Positions 1-8,217 of a DNA stretch of 46,239 nt are shown here, one piece after another. The notes beneath the pieces were generated by a model. The model saw only the letters and a program-made list of their open reading frames with translations, ran no database searches and was not told where the DNA came from. Position numbers and translations under genes: made by a program. Every line of letters starts with the position of its first letter. Position 1 is the stretch's first letter. The DNA is from Gammaproteobacteria bacterium (GTDB taxonomy: Bacteria; Pseudomonadota; Gammaproteobacteria; Xanthomonadales; SZUA-36): positions 1 to 46,239 of the forward strand of contig JAJRRA010000063.1 in the NCBI GenBank assembly GCA_024279945.1, written 5' to 3'.

Positions 1-1288
1 AATACCCGGCCAGGTACTTATCAAAACGATCCCTGCCGAATGCGGCCTCAAGGGTCTCCAGCATCAACTGTCCTTTGGAGTATTCCAGTCCCTCCTGGCC
101 AACATCCGGATCCCCAAACTGAAAAACCGGCGCCAGGTGCTGCATTTCCGGGGGCAGCGATTGCAGTGTTTCCTGCAAGGACTGATAGGTCAACAAACGC
201 TCCTCATCGGCACGCGCTTTTCCATACAACACTTCCATCAAGCGGGCATCCAGGTAGGAAGTTGTTCCCTCATTCAACCAGATGTCTCTCCAAGTGGCGT
301 TACTCACCAGGTTACCTGACCAGGAGTGTGCGAGTTCATGGGCAATCATGGAAACCAGGCTGCGATCACCGGCGAGAATGCTGGGGGTGATAAAGGAAAG
401 GCGTGGATTTTCCATCCCGCCATAGGGAAAGCTGGGCGGCAGGATCAACAGGTCATAGCGACCCCACTGATACGGGCCGTAGAGGGATTCAGCAGCATCC
501 AGCATGGCCTGGGTGTCAGCAAACTCCCATGCCGCATCCTGCAATACCTCCGGCTCTGCATAAACGCCGGTATCATCGCCAATCGGTGCGAAAAACACAT
601 TGCCCACCGCCAGCGCCAGCAGGTAGGAGGGAATGGGTTGAGGCATGGAAAAATGATATTCCCCACTTCTCGCAGCAAGGGGGTCATTGTCCGCACTCAT
701 CAGCGCCAGTAACTTCCCTGGTGTATGTATTTTCGCTTCGTAGGTGAATCGAACACCCGGTGTATCCTGCAGCGGCACCCAACTGCGTGCATGAATTGAC
801 TGCGACTGGGTGAACAAAAAGGGATACTTTCCACCCGCCGTAAGTTCCGGCGGCAACCACATCAATGCTGAAGCATCGGATCCGGTCCGGTAATCAATTT
901 CCAGCCGGAATTCAGCCGGGGATTCAAAATCCTCCGGCAATTGTATCCGGATGGCTTCCCCCTTAATTGGATCCGTTGCACCCACCTCAAAACTGACCGG
1001 TTTTTCCTCCAATTCCCCGGCCACGATCCGAATGCCATTGATCTGCAGTCCACGGCTGTCCAGTACGACCGTCATCGCATCAGGATCCAGTCGCTCCATA
1101 TGAAGAACGGCGCTGCCGTCGAGTGTCTGGCGATCAAAATCAACACTCAGATCCAGTTCCAGGTGCCTGATCACGAACTGGTCGCTGTTGGCAAAAGAAA
1201 AAATATCCTGTGCAGGATCATATTCGTCCCCGGAACAGGCTACCAGGATCATGACAGCAACAAGCACGGCAATCAGCAAACGAAACAT
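1..1288 (-). CDS. M1 family aminopeptidase lipoprotein (3' end outside window)
   Basis: Zinc aminopeptidase of family M1, resembling the leukotriene A4 hydrolase branch; it removes N-terminal residues from peptides. The zinc site is visible as HELAH at residues 317-321 with the third ligand in WLNEG (E340). The exopeptidase motif GGMEN is at 290-294. The N-terminus is hydrophobic and ends in a lipobox (LVAC, C18), so the protein is probably a periplasm-facing lipoprotein. About 429 residues are present; the C-terminal helical domain lies beyond the left edge. The start is the ATG 5 nt after the stop of the small gene at 1294-1455, which indicates an operon and possible translational coupling. 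No strong ribosome-binding site of its own is seen. Family assignment is secure; substrate is unknown. Confidence 0.9.
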   Translation of the reverse strand, partial: MFRLLIAVLVAVMILVACSGDEYDPAQDIFSFANSDQFVIRHLELDLSVDFDRQTLDGSAVLHMERLDPDAMTVVLDSRGLQINGIRIVAGELEEKPVSFEVGATDPIKGEAIRIQLPEDFESPAEFRLEIDYRTGSDASALMWLPPELTAGGKYPFLFTQSQSIHARSWVPLQDTPGVRFTYEAKIHTPGKLLALMSADNDPLAARSGEYHFSMPQPIPSYLLALAVGNVFFAPIGDDTGVYAEPEVLQDAAWEFADTQAMLDAAESLYGPYQWGRYDLLILPPSFPYGGMENPRLSFITPSILAGDRSLVSMIAHELAHSWSGNLVSNATWRDIWLNEGTTSYLDARLMEVLYGKARADEERLLTYQSLQETLQSLPPEMQHLAPVFQFGDPDVGQEGLEYSKGQLMLETLEAAFGRDRFDKYLAGY

Positions 1289-1293
1289 GGCAA

Positions 1294-1455
1294 TTAATTG
1301 AAAATTCCGAAATAGATTACGTAAAACCACGACAACAAACCGTGGATAATAGCCCAGCCAAGAGAATGATTGACATTGAACGAAATCGCCATGGCCAACG
1401 CAGAACCAAAGCTGACGCCGTGCCAGCCGAATTTTTGAATCACCACCTGTTTCAT
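1294..1455 (-). CDS. small hydrophobic membrane protein, 53 aa
   Basis: A short gene just upstream of the M1 peptidase. It has a strong ribosome-binding site (AAGGAG, 6 nt before ATG). The product starts MKQVVIQKFGWHG and has two hydrophobic stretches (about residues 14-28 and 32-52) rich in aromatic residues, so it probably crosses the inner membrane twice. The stop lies 5 nt before the peptidase ATG. I recognise no named family and assign no function. The good ribosome-binding site, membrane-like composition and tight spacing make it more credible than a chance frame. It is transcribed divergently from glnE, with starts 72 nt apart. Confidence 0.65.
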   Translation of the reverse strand: MKQVVIQKFGWHGVSFGSALAMAISFNVNHSLGWAIIHGLLSWFYVIYFGIFN

Positions 1456-1515
1456 AAAATGCTCCTTGCTGCAAAATATCTGCTCATCTTAAAGCATCGT
1501 GGCAGCAGATCACCT

Positions 1516-1521
1516 TATAAT
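1516..1521 (+). promoter_or_regulatory. possible -10 box (TATAAT) for glnE
   Basis: A perfect TATAAT ends 6 nt before the glnE ATG at 1528. If used, transcription would begin at or next to the start codon and give a leaderless mRNA; no Shine-Dalgarno sequence is seen before that ATG. No convincing -35 element was found at 17 nt, so this is tentative. Confidence 0.3.
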
Positions 1522-1527
1522 TCGCTT

Positions 1528-4304
1528 ATGAAGGCTCCTGTTACGCCATCTGTTTCACTTTCCGGCTGGATCGATACGCCCCCGGTCCGCATTGCACCCC
1601 GGGATCGCGAGACCCATGTACGTTACTGCAGCTATTTTGCCGGCAACGTGCTGGACCGTTACCCACAGTGGGCAGAAGGCCTGGATCAGCACCAGGCCCC
1701 GGTGGCCAATACACTGCAAACATTCGTCACACACGCCGGTCTGGATGCCGGCCTGAGACGCTTCCGCAACCAGCAGATGCTGCGTATTATCTGGCGTGAC
1801 CTGTGCGGACTGGCCACCCTGGCTGAAACTTTCTCTGATCTCACTCGCCTGGCAGAACTGTGCCTGCAGACTGCAATTGATGTGCACGCGCATCGTTTGC
1901 AGGAAAATATGGCAAACCACGCGGGGGTGACGGCAGCGAGCAAGGGTTGTTTGTTATCGGTATGGGCAAATTCGGGGGAGGTGAACTCAACCTGTCTTCG
2001 GATATTGATGTGATGTTTTGCTACCCGCAAACCGGTGAATGTGATGGTCGGCGCAAACTCGCCAACGACCAGTATTTCACCCGCCTGGCCCGCGCAGTTA
2101 TTGCCAGCCTGTCGGAGGTCAGCGGGGATGGCTTCTGCTTCCGCGTGGACACACGGCTGCGCCCTTTTGGTGATTCCGGTCCGCTGACCTCGAGCATCCC
2201 GGCCATGGAGCAGTATTATCAGCGCGAAGGGCGTGATTGGGAGCGCTACGCTCTGCTTAAAGCGCGGCCGGTTGCCGGTGACCTGGCTTCGGGAGCACGG
2301 TTGCTGGAAAGCCTGCGACCGTTCATCTACCGTCGTTATATTGATTTTGGATCGGTTGAGGCCTTGCAGGAAATGCATGCAAATGTGCGTGAGGATGCGA
2401 AGCGGAAAGATCGTATGGATGATGTCAAACGCGGGCCCGGCGGTATCCGCGAAATTGAATTCCTGGCTCAGTGTTTTCAAATCCTTCGCGGAGGCCGCGA
2501 GCCCAGCCTGCAAACACCTTCACTCGACCAGGCGCTGGAACAGATAGCCGGCCTGAAGCTGATGGGCCGCAAAGCTGTGCTCGAAGTCCGCCAGGACTAT
2601 GTTTATCTGCGCCGGCTGGAAAACAGAATACAGGCCCTCCGCGATCAGCAAACCCATCACTTACCGTCTGGCGATGATCTCAGGCGTATCGCACGAGGCA
2701 TGGGGGAGAAAAACCCCGCAGCACTGGCCGGGCATTTGGCCGATACCCGGCGGCGGGTTTCAGAACGGTTCCAGGCAATTTTTCCTTCCCTGCCCCCAGT
2801 CAAAGAAGACGACCGCTGGATCCGGCAATGGCGCAAACTACAGACCGACCGGCAGAGTATTGACCAGAATCCGATCGAACTGGCAGACGGTCCGATGAAA
2901 GCATTCCTGCATCAACTCAAGCGCTTGGTGGTGAGTGATCGGGCCCGCCGCCGGCTGGATCGCTTCATGCCGCTCCTGCTGGAGCGTATTGACCAGCAAT
3001 CGCTGGAACAGAAAACCCTGAACCGGGTATTTGACCTGGTGCTTGCCGTCTGCAGGCGTAGCGCCTATCTGGTACTGCTGGTTCAGCATGTACCCGCCCT
3101 GGACCGAATGCTGGAATTGTTCGCCCGCAGCGACTGGATTGCAACCCGGGTCATTCGCTTCCCGGCCTTACTGGACGAGTTGATCGACCCCTCGCTCGGC
3201 CGGCAAATACCTGCCGAAACCGATCTTGAACGCAGCGTTAAACGCCTGGTGACTGCAAACCAGGACACCGAAGCAGTGCTGGAGGGGCTAAATTACCTCA
3301 AACTGGCCACCGGCTTGCGTATTGCTGTTGCACAACTGCAGGGCACATTAGGTGCTGAGCAGGCTCAACTTGCTTTGTCCGGTCTCGCCGCCGCCATCCT
3401 CAAAGGTGTGCTTGCCATCGCCAGAAAAGAACTTGAAGTCCGTCATGGCCATTTCTCTTCTGTCAATATCGAAAGTGGAGATAAAGAGCGCAGCGACGGA
3501 AACATGGCCATCATCGCCTACGGCACCCTGGGAGCCCAGGAGTTGGGCTACGATTCGGACCTGGATATTGTATTCCTGTTCAGGGCGGGTCAGGAAATAT
3601 CCGATGGCCCACGCCCCCTCCCTGCCGAACGGTACTACGCACGGCTGGCCCAGCGTGTCCTGAGCTTTCTGACCGTCACGACCCGCTCTGGACGACTGTA
3701 TGATGTGGATACGAGGCTCAGACCTAACGGGCGGGCCGGTTCACTGGTCAGCAGCATTGATGCATTCCGGGAATACCAGCTGAATGAAGCCTGGACCTGG
3801 GAGCTTCAGGCTCTGACCCGCTCCCGCTTCATCGCCGGCAACCAGTCCCTGTCTGTCCGCCTTGATCATATCCGACAGGAAGCTCTGTGCCGGGAGAGGG
3901 ATCCTGAAAAACTGCGCTCAGACCTGTGGGAAATGCGCCAGAAAATGCGCCGGAACATGCCCGGGGAGCGTGACTCAAATACCCATCCTGATAAAGCCCG
4001 TTCTGCCAAATACCGGCCGGGAGGCCTGATTGATATTGAGTTCATCGCACAACTTGGTGTACTGGCATCAGCGCATACCTTCCCCGAGTTCGCGAAGGCT
4101 CGGGGAACGTTGCCCCAAATTGCGCAGCTTGGAGCAGCAGGATGGCTCACGGAGGATGAAACTTCCATACTCCGACAAACCGTTAACGAGCTCCGTCAGC
4201 AACGAATGATTGCTTCGCTGGCGCCCGGCGAGCAAGCCCCATCCGTTGATACTCAGGAATCTGCCCGAATTTTTGCACGCAAGCTGGGTGCTCATCGGAT
4301 TTAG
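1528..4304 (+). CDS. glnE: GlnE, bifunctional glutamine synthetase adenylyltransferase/adenylyl-removing enzyme (single-base frameshift near 1904)
   Basis: GlnE attaches AMP to, and removes it from, a tyrosine of glutamine synthetase in response to PII, so it sets nitrogen assimilation. The first nucleotidyltransferase core is GMGKFGGGELN followed by SSDID (about 1962-2010). The second is AYGTLGAQELGY followed by SDLDIVF (about 3514-3570). The joined length of about 925 aa fits the family (946 in E. coli). The first 126 codons from ATG 1528 are in one frame and the rest in another. The switch falls in the A-run at 1904-1907: one more A would read HRLQEKYGKPR and restore homology across the join. 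This is either an assembly error or a real mutation. The part from 1947 on is intact. The second core has GTLGA where GKLGG is usual. Confidence 0.9.
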
Positions 4305-4377
4305 TCCGCCGAGTACCGTAGAATACCCATATGAAACTTTTCGAATCACCCACTCTTACACACTTGGGAGGCCACCG

Positions 4378-4587
4378 TTGACTCACGCCACAGATGCCAC
4401 TGATTCCAATCTGGAATCCGCTAACACTAAAAATGAATACGAGGTCAAGCGGGCTGATCTGCCCCTGTCATGCCCAACACCTGAGCAGAAGCTATGGAAT
4501 TCTCATCCCAGGGTCTATCTGCCCATTGAGCAAACCGGTTCCGCCAAGTGCCCCTATTGCGGTGCCCGGTATCGCCTGGTGGATTAA
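4378..4587 (+). CDS. CHCC-type zinc-finger protein, 69 aa
   Basis: A small soluble protein with the zf-CHCC pattern: Cys in LSCPTP, His in WNSHPRV, and a terminal CPYC pair followed by GARYRL. The family includes the zinc-binding end of the mitochondrial complex I subunit NDUFS6, and short bacterial members lie in LPS or glnE/ilvE neighbourhoods. The start is TTG, chosen because GGGAGG sits 7 nt upstream and no in-frame ATG lies nearby. It is 73 nt after glnE and 20 nt before the glycosyltransferase, so it probably starts or shares that operon. Its role in these operons is not known to me. Confidence 0.75.
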   Translation: MTHATDATDSNLESANTKNEYEVKRADLPLSCPTPEQKLWNSHPRVYLPIEQTGSAKCPYCGARYRLVD

Positions 4588-4607
4588 ACCAGAGGTTTCC
4601 TAAAGCC

Positions 4608-5720
4608 ATGCACATAGTTCAGGCGCTGGTATCGCTCAACCTGGGCGGATCGGAACTGGTCGCCACCGAACTAAGCGAGTACGCGGTTTCACAAGGCCAC
4701 CGCGTGTCGGTAATCGCAGCAGATGGTCCGCTGGGTGACCGTGTACGGGCATGCGGCGCCGAACTTCTTGACTGGCCCATCGGAAAAAAACAGCTCGGTA
4801 CCCTGCGATATATTTCCCGGCTCAGTGAGTGGCTGGATCGCGAGCGCCCCGAAATCCTGCATGTGCATTCGCGCTTACCCGCCTGGATTTGCCGACTGGC
4901 GATCCGCCGGCTGCCTCCCGTAAACAGGCCGGTTTTCATTACCAGCATGCACGGGCATTATTCGGTTAGCCGCTACAGCGCGGTCATGGCGGGTGGTGAC
5001 CGCGTCATCGCCGTTTCCGATCACATTCGTGACTATATGCTGCACAACTATCCCACAAGCAATGCCGATCGGGTTGTTACGGTTCTTGGCGGTGTCAGTC
5101 ATCGGGCTTTCCCTTACGGTTACCGCCCCGGATCGGACTGGTTCGAGCAGGTTTACGCTGAATTTCCTGAACTGACCGACCGGCGACTGCTGTGTCTTCC
5201 GGGCCGTCTTTCGCGCTACAAGGGACACCCGGACTTCATCGAACTGACTGCAAAGCTCCTGCCTGAGTTTCCCGACCTGCACGGTGTCATCGTGGGTACT
5301 GCAAAACCCGGATCGCGTTATCGCGACGAACTTGAGGGACTGGCGGAGCGCTACGGCGTACTTGACCGAATTACCTTCACCGGCGCCAGGATGGATATCA
5401 GGGACTGGCTCGCCGCCTCGGAAGTCGTTTTCAGCCTGTGCAGTGATCCACCCGAAGCATTCGGCAGAACGGTACCCGAATCCTTGCATCTTGGTGTGCC
5501 GGTGATCGGCTGGAACCACGGTGGTGTACAGGAGGTTCTTGCCGAAGTATTCCCTGCCGGGGCCGTGGCGCCAGGAAACCGTTCGCAACTGTGTGAGCGT
5601 ACCCGGGAGTTCCTGCACCAGCAGCCCTGCGTCCCACACAGCGGTGCGTTTGGTCTGCAGGAGTCCATGCACAAAACTCTTAATGTTTACTACCAGGCCC
5701 TGGAAGCCAAAAACACATGA
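4608..5720 (+). CDS. GT4-family glycosyltransferase
   Basis: A 370-residue GT-B fold glycosyltransferase. The N-terminal half begins with a Rossmann strand (MHIVQALVSLNLGGSE) typical of GT4 enzymes. The C-terminal half has the nucleotide-sugar region LPGRLSRYKGHPDF and the acidic motif PPEAFGRTVPESLHLGVPVI, corresponding to the family E-x7-E. It transfers a sugar from an activated donor, probably onto the LPS core or O-antigen; acceptor and donor cannot be read from the sequence. It overlaps the next gene, an O-antigen ligase-like protein, by ATGA, which implies translational coupling and a shared role in surface polysaccharide assembly. Confidence 0.88.
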   Translation: MHIVQALVSLNLGGSELVATELSEYAVSQGHRVSVIAADGPLGDRVRACGAELLDWPIGKKQLGTLRYISRLSEWLDRERPEILHVHSRLPAWICRLAIRRLPPVNRPVFITSMHGHYSVSRYSAVMAGGDRVIAVSDHIRDYMLHNYPTSNADRVVTVLGGVSHRAFPYGYRPGSDWFEQVYAEFPELTDRRLLCLPGRLSRYKGHPDFIELTAKLLPEFPDLHGVIVGTAKPGSRYRDELEGLAERYGVLDRITFTGARMDIRDWLAASEVVFSLCSDPPEAFGRTVPESLHLGVPVIGWNHGGVQEVLAEVFPAGAVAPGNRSQLCERTREFLHQQPCVPHSGAFGLQESMHKTLNVYYQALEAKNT

Positions 5721-6970
5721 GTATTCTCCTCCGTCGTTTTCAAAATGAATGGGCCAGTTGGCTGGCTGTCGCCTTCATTGCGTTGCTGCCGTTCCACCGT
5801 CTGGCTGAAATTCCTCTGTCGACTTTTGCCCTTGCGCTCGCCGTATTGGCGCGCAGCGCTGAGCAGCGGCGAATGATCCGTTCTTCAGCTACGTTCATCC
5901 TGCCTTTGTTCCTGTGCTACTGGATTCCCGTTGTGCTGTCGAGTGTGGACTCAATGGATCCGCAAAGGAGTTGGATACACAGCATTGCCGCCCTGCGCTA
6001 CCTGGCTGCCGCACTGGCCATGGCGGTACTTTTAGCTACCCCATCCGCCCGGGAGCGCGTACTGCGCTGGACGGCCTACCTGTTGTTGTTCTGGGCACTG
6101 GATGCCTTTGTGCAACTGCATTCTGGCAGTGATCTGTTCGGCATCGCGATGAACCCGGATCGCCTGAATGCATTGTTCATAAAGAAGTACCAGTTTTTTG
6201 GACCCACGCTGGCGATGCTTTCGCCGCTGGTTCTGGAGCATGCCCGCCGCCAGTGGCCATCCTGGGCCTGGGCACTTTCTTTTGCCCTGATTCTGGGCGC
6301 CGTGATGATTTCCGGAATGCGCTCTGGCTGGCTCCTGATGGCCATCGTGCTGGGAACCTACCTGGTGCTGATGATGAAGCGGGAGAACCGGGAATTGCGG
6401 CGGACGATCTTTGCTATTCCGGCACTGGTTCTGATCGTTATCGCGGTTAGCTACTACTCATCTCCGCTATTCCAGGAACGCTTGAATGTTACCCGGGCAT
6501 TCACGATGGGCAGTGAAATGAGCCTGGATAAATCCTCCATGGAGCGTATCTCGATCTTCAACACCGCACTGAAGATGTACCGGGCGCATCCTGTCAACGG
6601 TGTGGGCGTTCGCGCATTCCCGGTCGCTTACCTGAAATACGCGGAACCCGATGATGTGCTGATGCGTAAATCGGGCGGTAAGTCCGGAGCGACCCATGCC
6701 CACAACATTGTGCTTGAAGTGATGTCCGATACCGGAACCATCGGTTTGACGGGGTTGTTGCTGGCGATATTCTTCCTGTGGAGACGCCGGGCCAATACAA
6801 CACCCAGCGAACGGCATGATGCTTTTCCATTCGCGCTGGCCGTGTTCCTGGTGCTATTCCCCTTTAACTCTCATTTCGCCATTTATGGCACTTATACCTC
6901 GTCACTGATCTGGTTCCTGGTGGGGCTGTGGGCCTCTGCACTGCGTAAACCACCGGGAAAGTCTCGCTGA
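5717..6970 (+). CDS. O-antigen ligase / polymerase family membrane protein (Wzy_C type)
   Basis: A 417-residue inner-membrane protein with about ten hydrophobic segments and one large periplasmic loop (roughly residues 250-330) holding the conserved stretch RISIFNTALKMYRAHPVNGVG and the later THAHNIVLEV. These are hallmarks of the Wzy_C/WaaL superfamily, which either joins O-antigen to lipid A-core or polymerises O-units. The two roles cannot be separated by sequence inspection. Its start overlaps the stop of the upstream glycosyltransferase by 4 nt, and it lies 1.2 kb from waaA and a lipid A acyltransferase, which favours an LPS role. Confidence 0.85.
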   Translation: MSILLRRFQNEWASWLAVAFIALLPFHRLAEIPLSTFALALAVLARSAEQRRMIRSSATFILPLFLCYWIPVVLSSVDSMDPQRSWIHSIAALRYLAAALAMAVLLATPSARERVLRWTAYLLLFWALDAFVQLHSGSDLFGIAMNPDRLNALFIKKYQFFGPTLAMLSPLVLEHARRQWPSWAWALSFALILGAVMISGMRSGWLLMAIVLGTYLVLMMKRENRELRRTIFAIPALVLIVIAVSYYSSPLFQERLNVTRAFTMGSEMSLDKSSMERISIFNTALKMYRAHPVNGVGVRAFPVAYLKYAEPDDVLMRKSGGKSGATHAHNIVLEVMSDTGTIGLTGLLLAIFFLWRRRANTTPSERHDAFPFALAVFLVLFPFNSHFAIYGTYTSSLIWFLVGLWASALRKPPGKSR

Positions 6971-7009
6971 GGAGCCCCAGCGGGTTTGAACCGCTTCGCG
7001 CTCCGGACG

Positions 7010-7037
7010 GGGGTCAGGTTCCGCGGAACCTGACCCC
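7010..7037. repeat. 28-nt perfect palindrome (GGGGTCAGGTTCC arms)
   Basis: GGGGTCAGGTTCC and its exact complement flank a central GC. It lies 39 nt after the ligase stop. The GGGGTCAGG...CCTGACCCC arms resemble palindromes found in many copies beside REP-associated tyrosine transposases; that link is from memory. There is no T-run after the stem, so an ordinary intrinsic terminator is less likely, though the hairpin may still end or protect the transcript. Only this copy was noticed in the window. Confidence 0.6.
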
Positions 7038-7059
7038 GGTTGTGCAGCCTGGCAGGCCT

Positions 7060-7137
7060 CTACACCATGGAGTGCAGCAAGGAAGCTGTAATCAGCGCCA
7101 CCGTCAGGATAAAAAATACACGAATCAGATTTTTCAT
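7060..7137 (-). CDS. possible 25-aa hydrophobic peptide
   Basis: A short frame downstream of the lipid A acyltransferase gene and on the same strand. It encodes MKNLIRVFFILTVALITASL plus five residues, a lysine/arginine start followed by one transmembrane-like helix. The ribosome-binding site is weak. It fills most of the 226-nt space between the ligase stop and the acyltransferase stop. It could be a small membrane protein or chance; no family is recognised. Confidence 0.3.
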   Translation of the reverse strand: MKNLIRVFFILTVALITASLLHSMV

Positions 7138-7196
7138 CTGAAACAGTTTACCAGTGATTGCATAAAATGTACGGTGGACTGATGCGCCCATAACGA

Positions 7197-8117
7197 CTAA
7201 TCATAAAAAGGTGGTTCACCCTCGGGGCGAGTCTTGAATCGCCGGTGAACCCACCAGTACTGGCCCGGCGCTCGCCGGATCTGCTCCTCCATGATCCGGT
7301 TAATGGTTTCCAGAACCGGCCCCGGATCATCCCCCGAAAAGTCTTCGATCGGTGGCAATAAGCGGACCGTATAACGGCGTGTTTCCGGGTCATAGGAAGG
7401 AAACATCGGCACGACGGCGCAACCGGTCATCCGGATCAGGCGGTGAGTGGCCCGCAAGGTAGCGGTCTGGATGCCAAAAAATGGCACGAAGACACTCTGC
7501 TCCGGGCCAAAATCCTGATCAGGCGCATACCACAAGACACCGCCCTGGCGCAGGTGGCGGATCGCGGATCGTATGTCCCTTTTACTGAACATGCCCTCTG
7601 AATATCTCGCCCGGGCCCGGGTCTGGTACCACTCCAGGACCGGGCTTTTAAGCAGACGGTACATTCCTCTGCCTTGAGGAATGGATTGCGCAGTAATCCT
7701 CGCACCGATTTCAAGGCAGGAGATATGGGCAGTAATCATCAGAACACCGCGGCCGTCATTGTGCGCATCAAGCAGCCTGTCCAGACCTTCCAGCCGACCC
7801 ATTTTGAGAATTCGGCTGCCGGATGCAGACCAGGACCAGGCGGTTTCAAATACCGCTCTGGCCAGGGAGCGAAAACAGTCGTCAACAACAGCCTTTTGTT
7901 GACCGGCATCAAACTCCGGAAAGCAACGCTCCACATTGCGTACTGCGATGGCCCGCCGCTTCTTCATCAGCCGCGCCATCAACCAGGCCAACGGCGCCGA
8001 TAAGGCCAGACCTATGCTCTGTGGCAGCTTTCCCGTGAGCCACAAGAGGCTGACGCCCAGCCAGCCGGCCCAGTACTTCGGCGTCAGCGGAGGCCTTTGC
8101 AGTGATTCCTTGTTCAT
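7197..8117 (-). CDS. lipid A biosynthesis acyltransferase (LpxL/HtrB family)
   Basis: A 306-residue inner-membrane-associated enzyme that adds a secondary acyl chain from acyl-ACP to Kdo2-lipid IVA or a related acceptor. It has an N-terminal hydrophobic anchor (about residues 17-50) and the HX4(D/E) acyltransferase motif as HISCLE (131-136). It also has the conserved APDQDFGPEQSVFVPFFG and a C-terminal YWWVHRRFKTRP, both characteristic of LpxL/LpxM/LpxP. The start at 8117 was preferred to a longer frame that would run into waaA. The gene is divergent from waaA, which makes the Kdo-containing acceptor. Which secondary position is acylated cannot be told. Confidence 0.88.
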   Translation of the reverse strand: MNKESLQRPPLTPKYWAGWLGVSLLWLTGKLPQSIGLALSAPLAWLMARLMKKRRAIAVRNVERCFPEFDAGQQKAVVDDCFRSLARAVFETAWSWSASGSRILKMGRLEGLDRLLDAHNDGRGVLMITAHISCLEIGARITAQSIPQGRGMYRLLKSPVLEWYQTRARARYSEGMFSKRDIRSAIRHLRQGGVLWYAPDQDFGPEQSVFVPFFGIQTATLRATHRLIRMTGCAVVPMFPSYDPETRRYTVRLLPPIEDFSGDDPGPVLETINRIMEEQIRRAPGQYWWVHRRFKTRPEGEPPFYD

Positions 8118-8217
8118 ACACCTATTGTTACCGCTTCGCCCGCATATTGCATTAGTATTCCCTTCTGGTCTGTTAAGCCTTGCCAGAATGCTGCGACAGG
8201 AGCAAATTTTAAAATAA

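Noticed and set aside
1342-1527. Upstream extension of the glnE first frame to 1342
   Set aside because: It runs through the divergent promoter region and the small membrane gene; family alignment supports the start near 1528.
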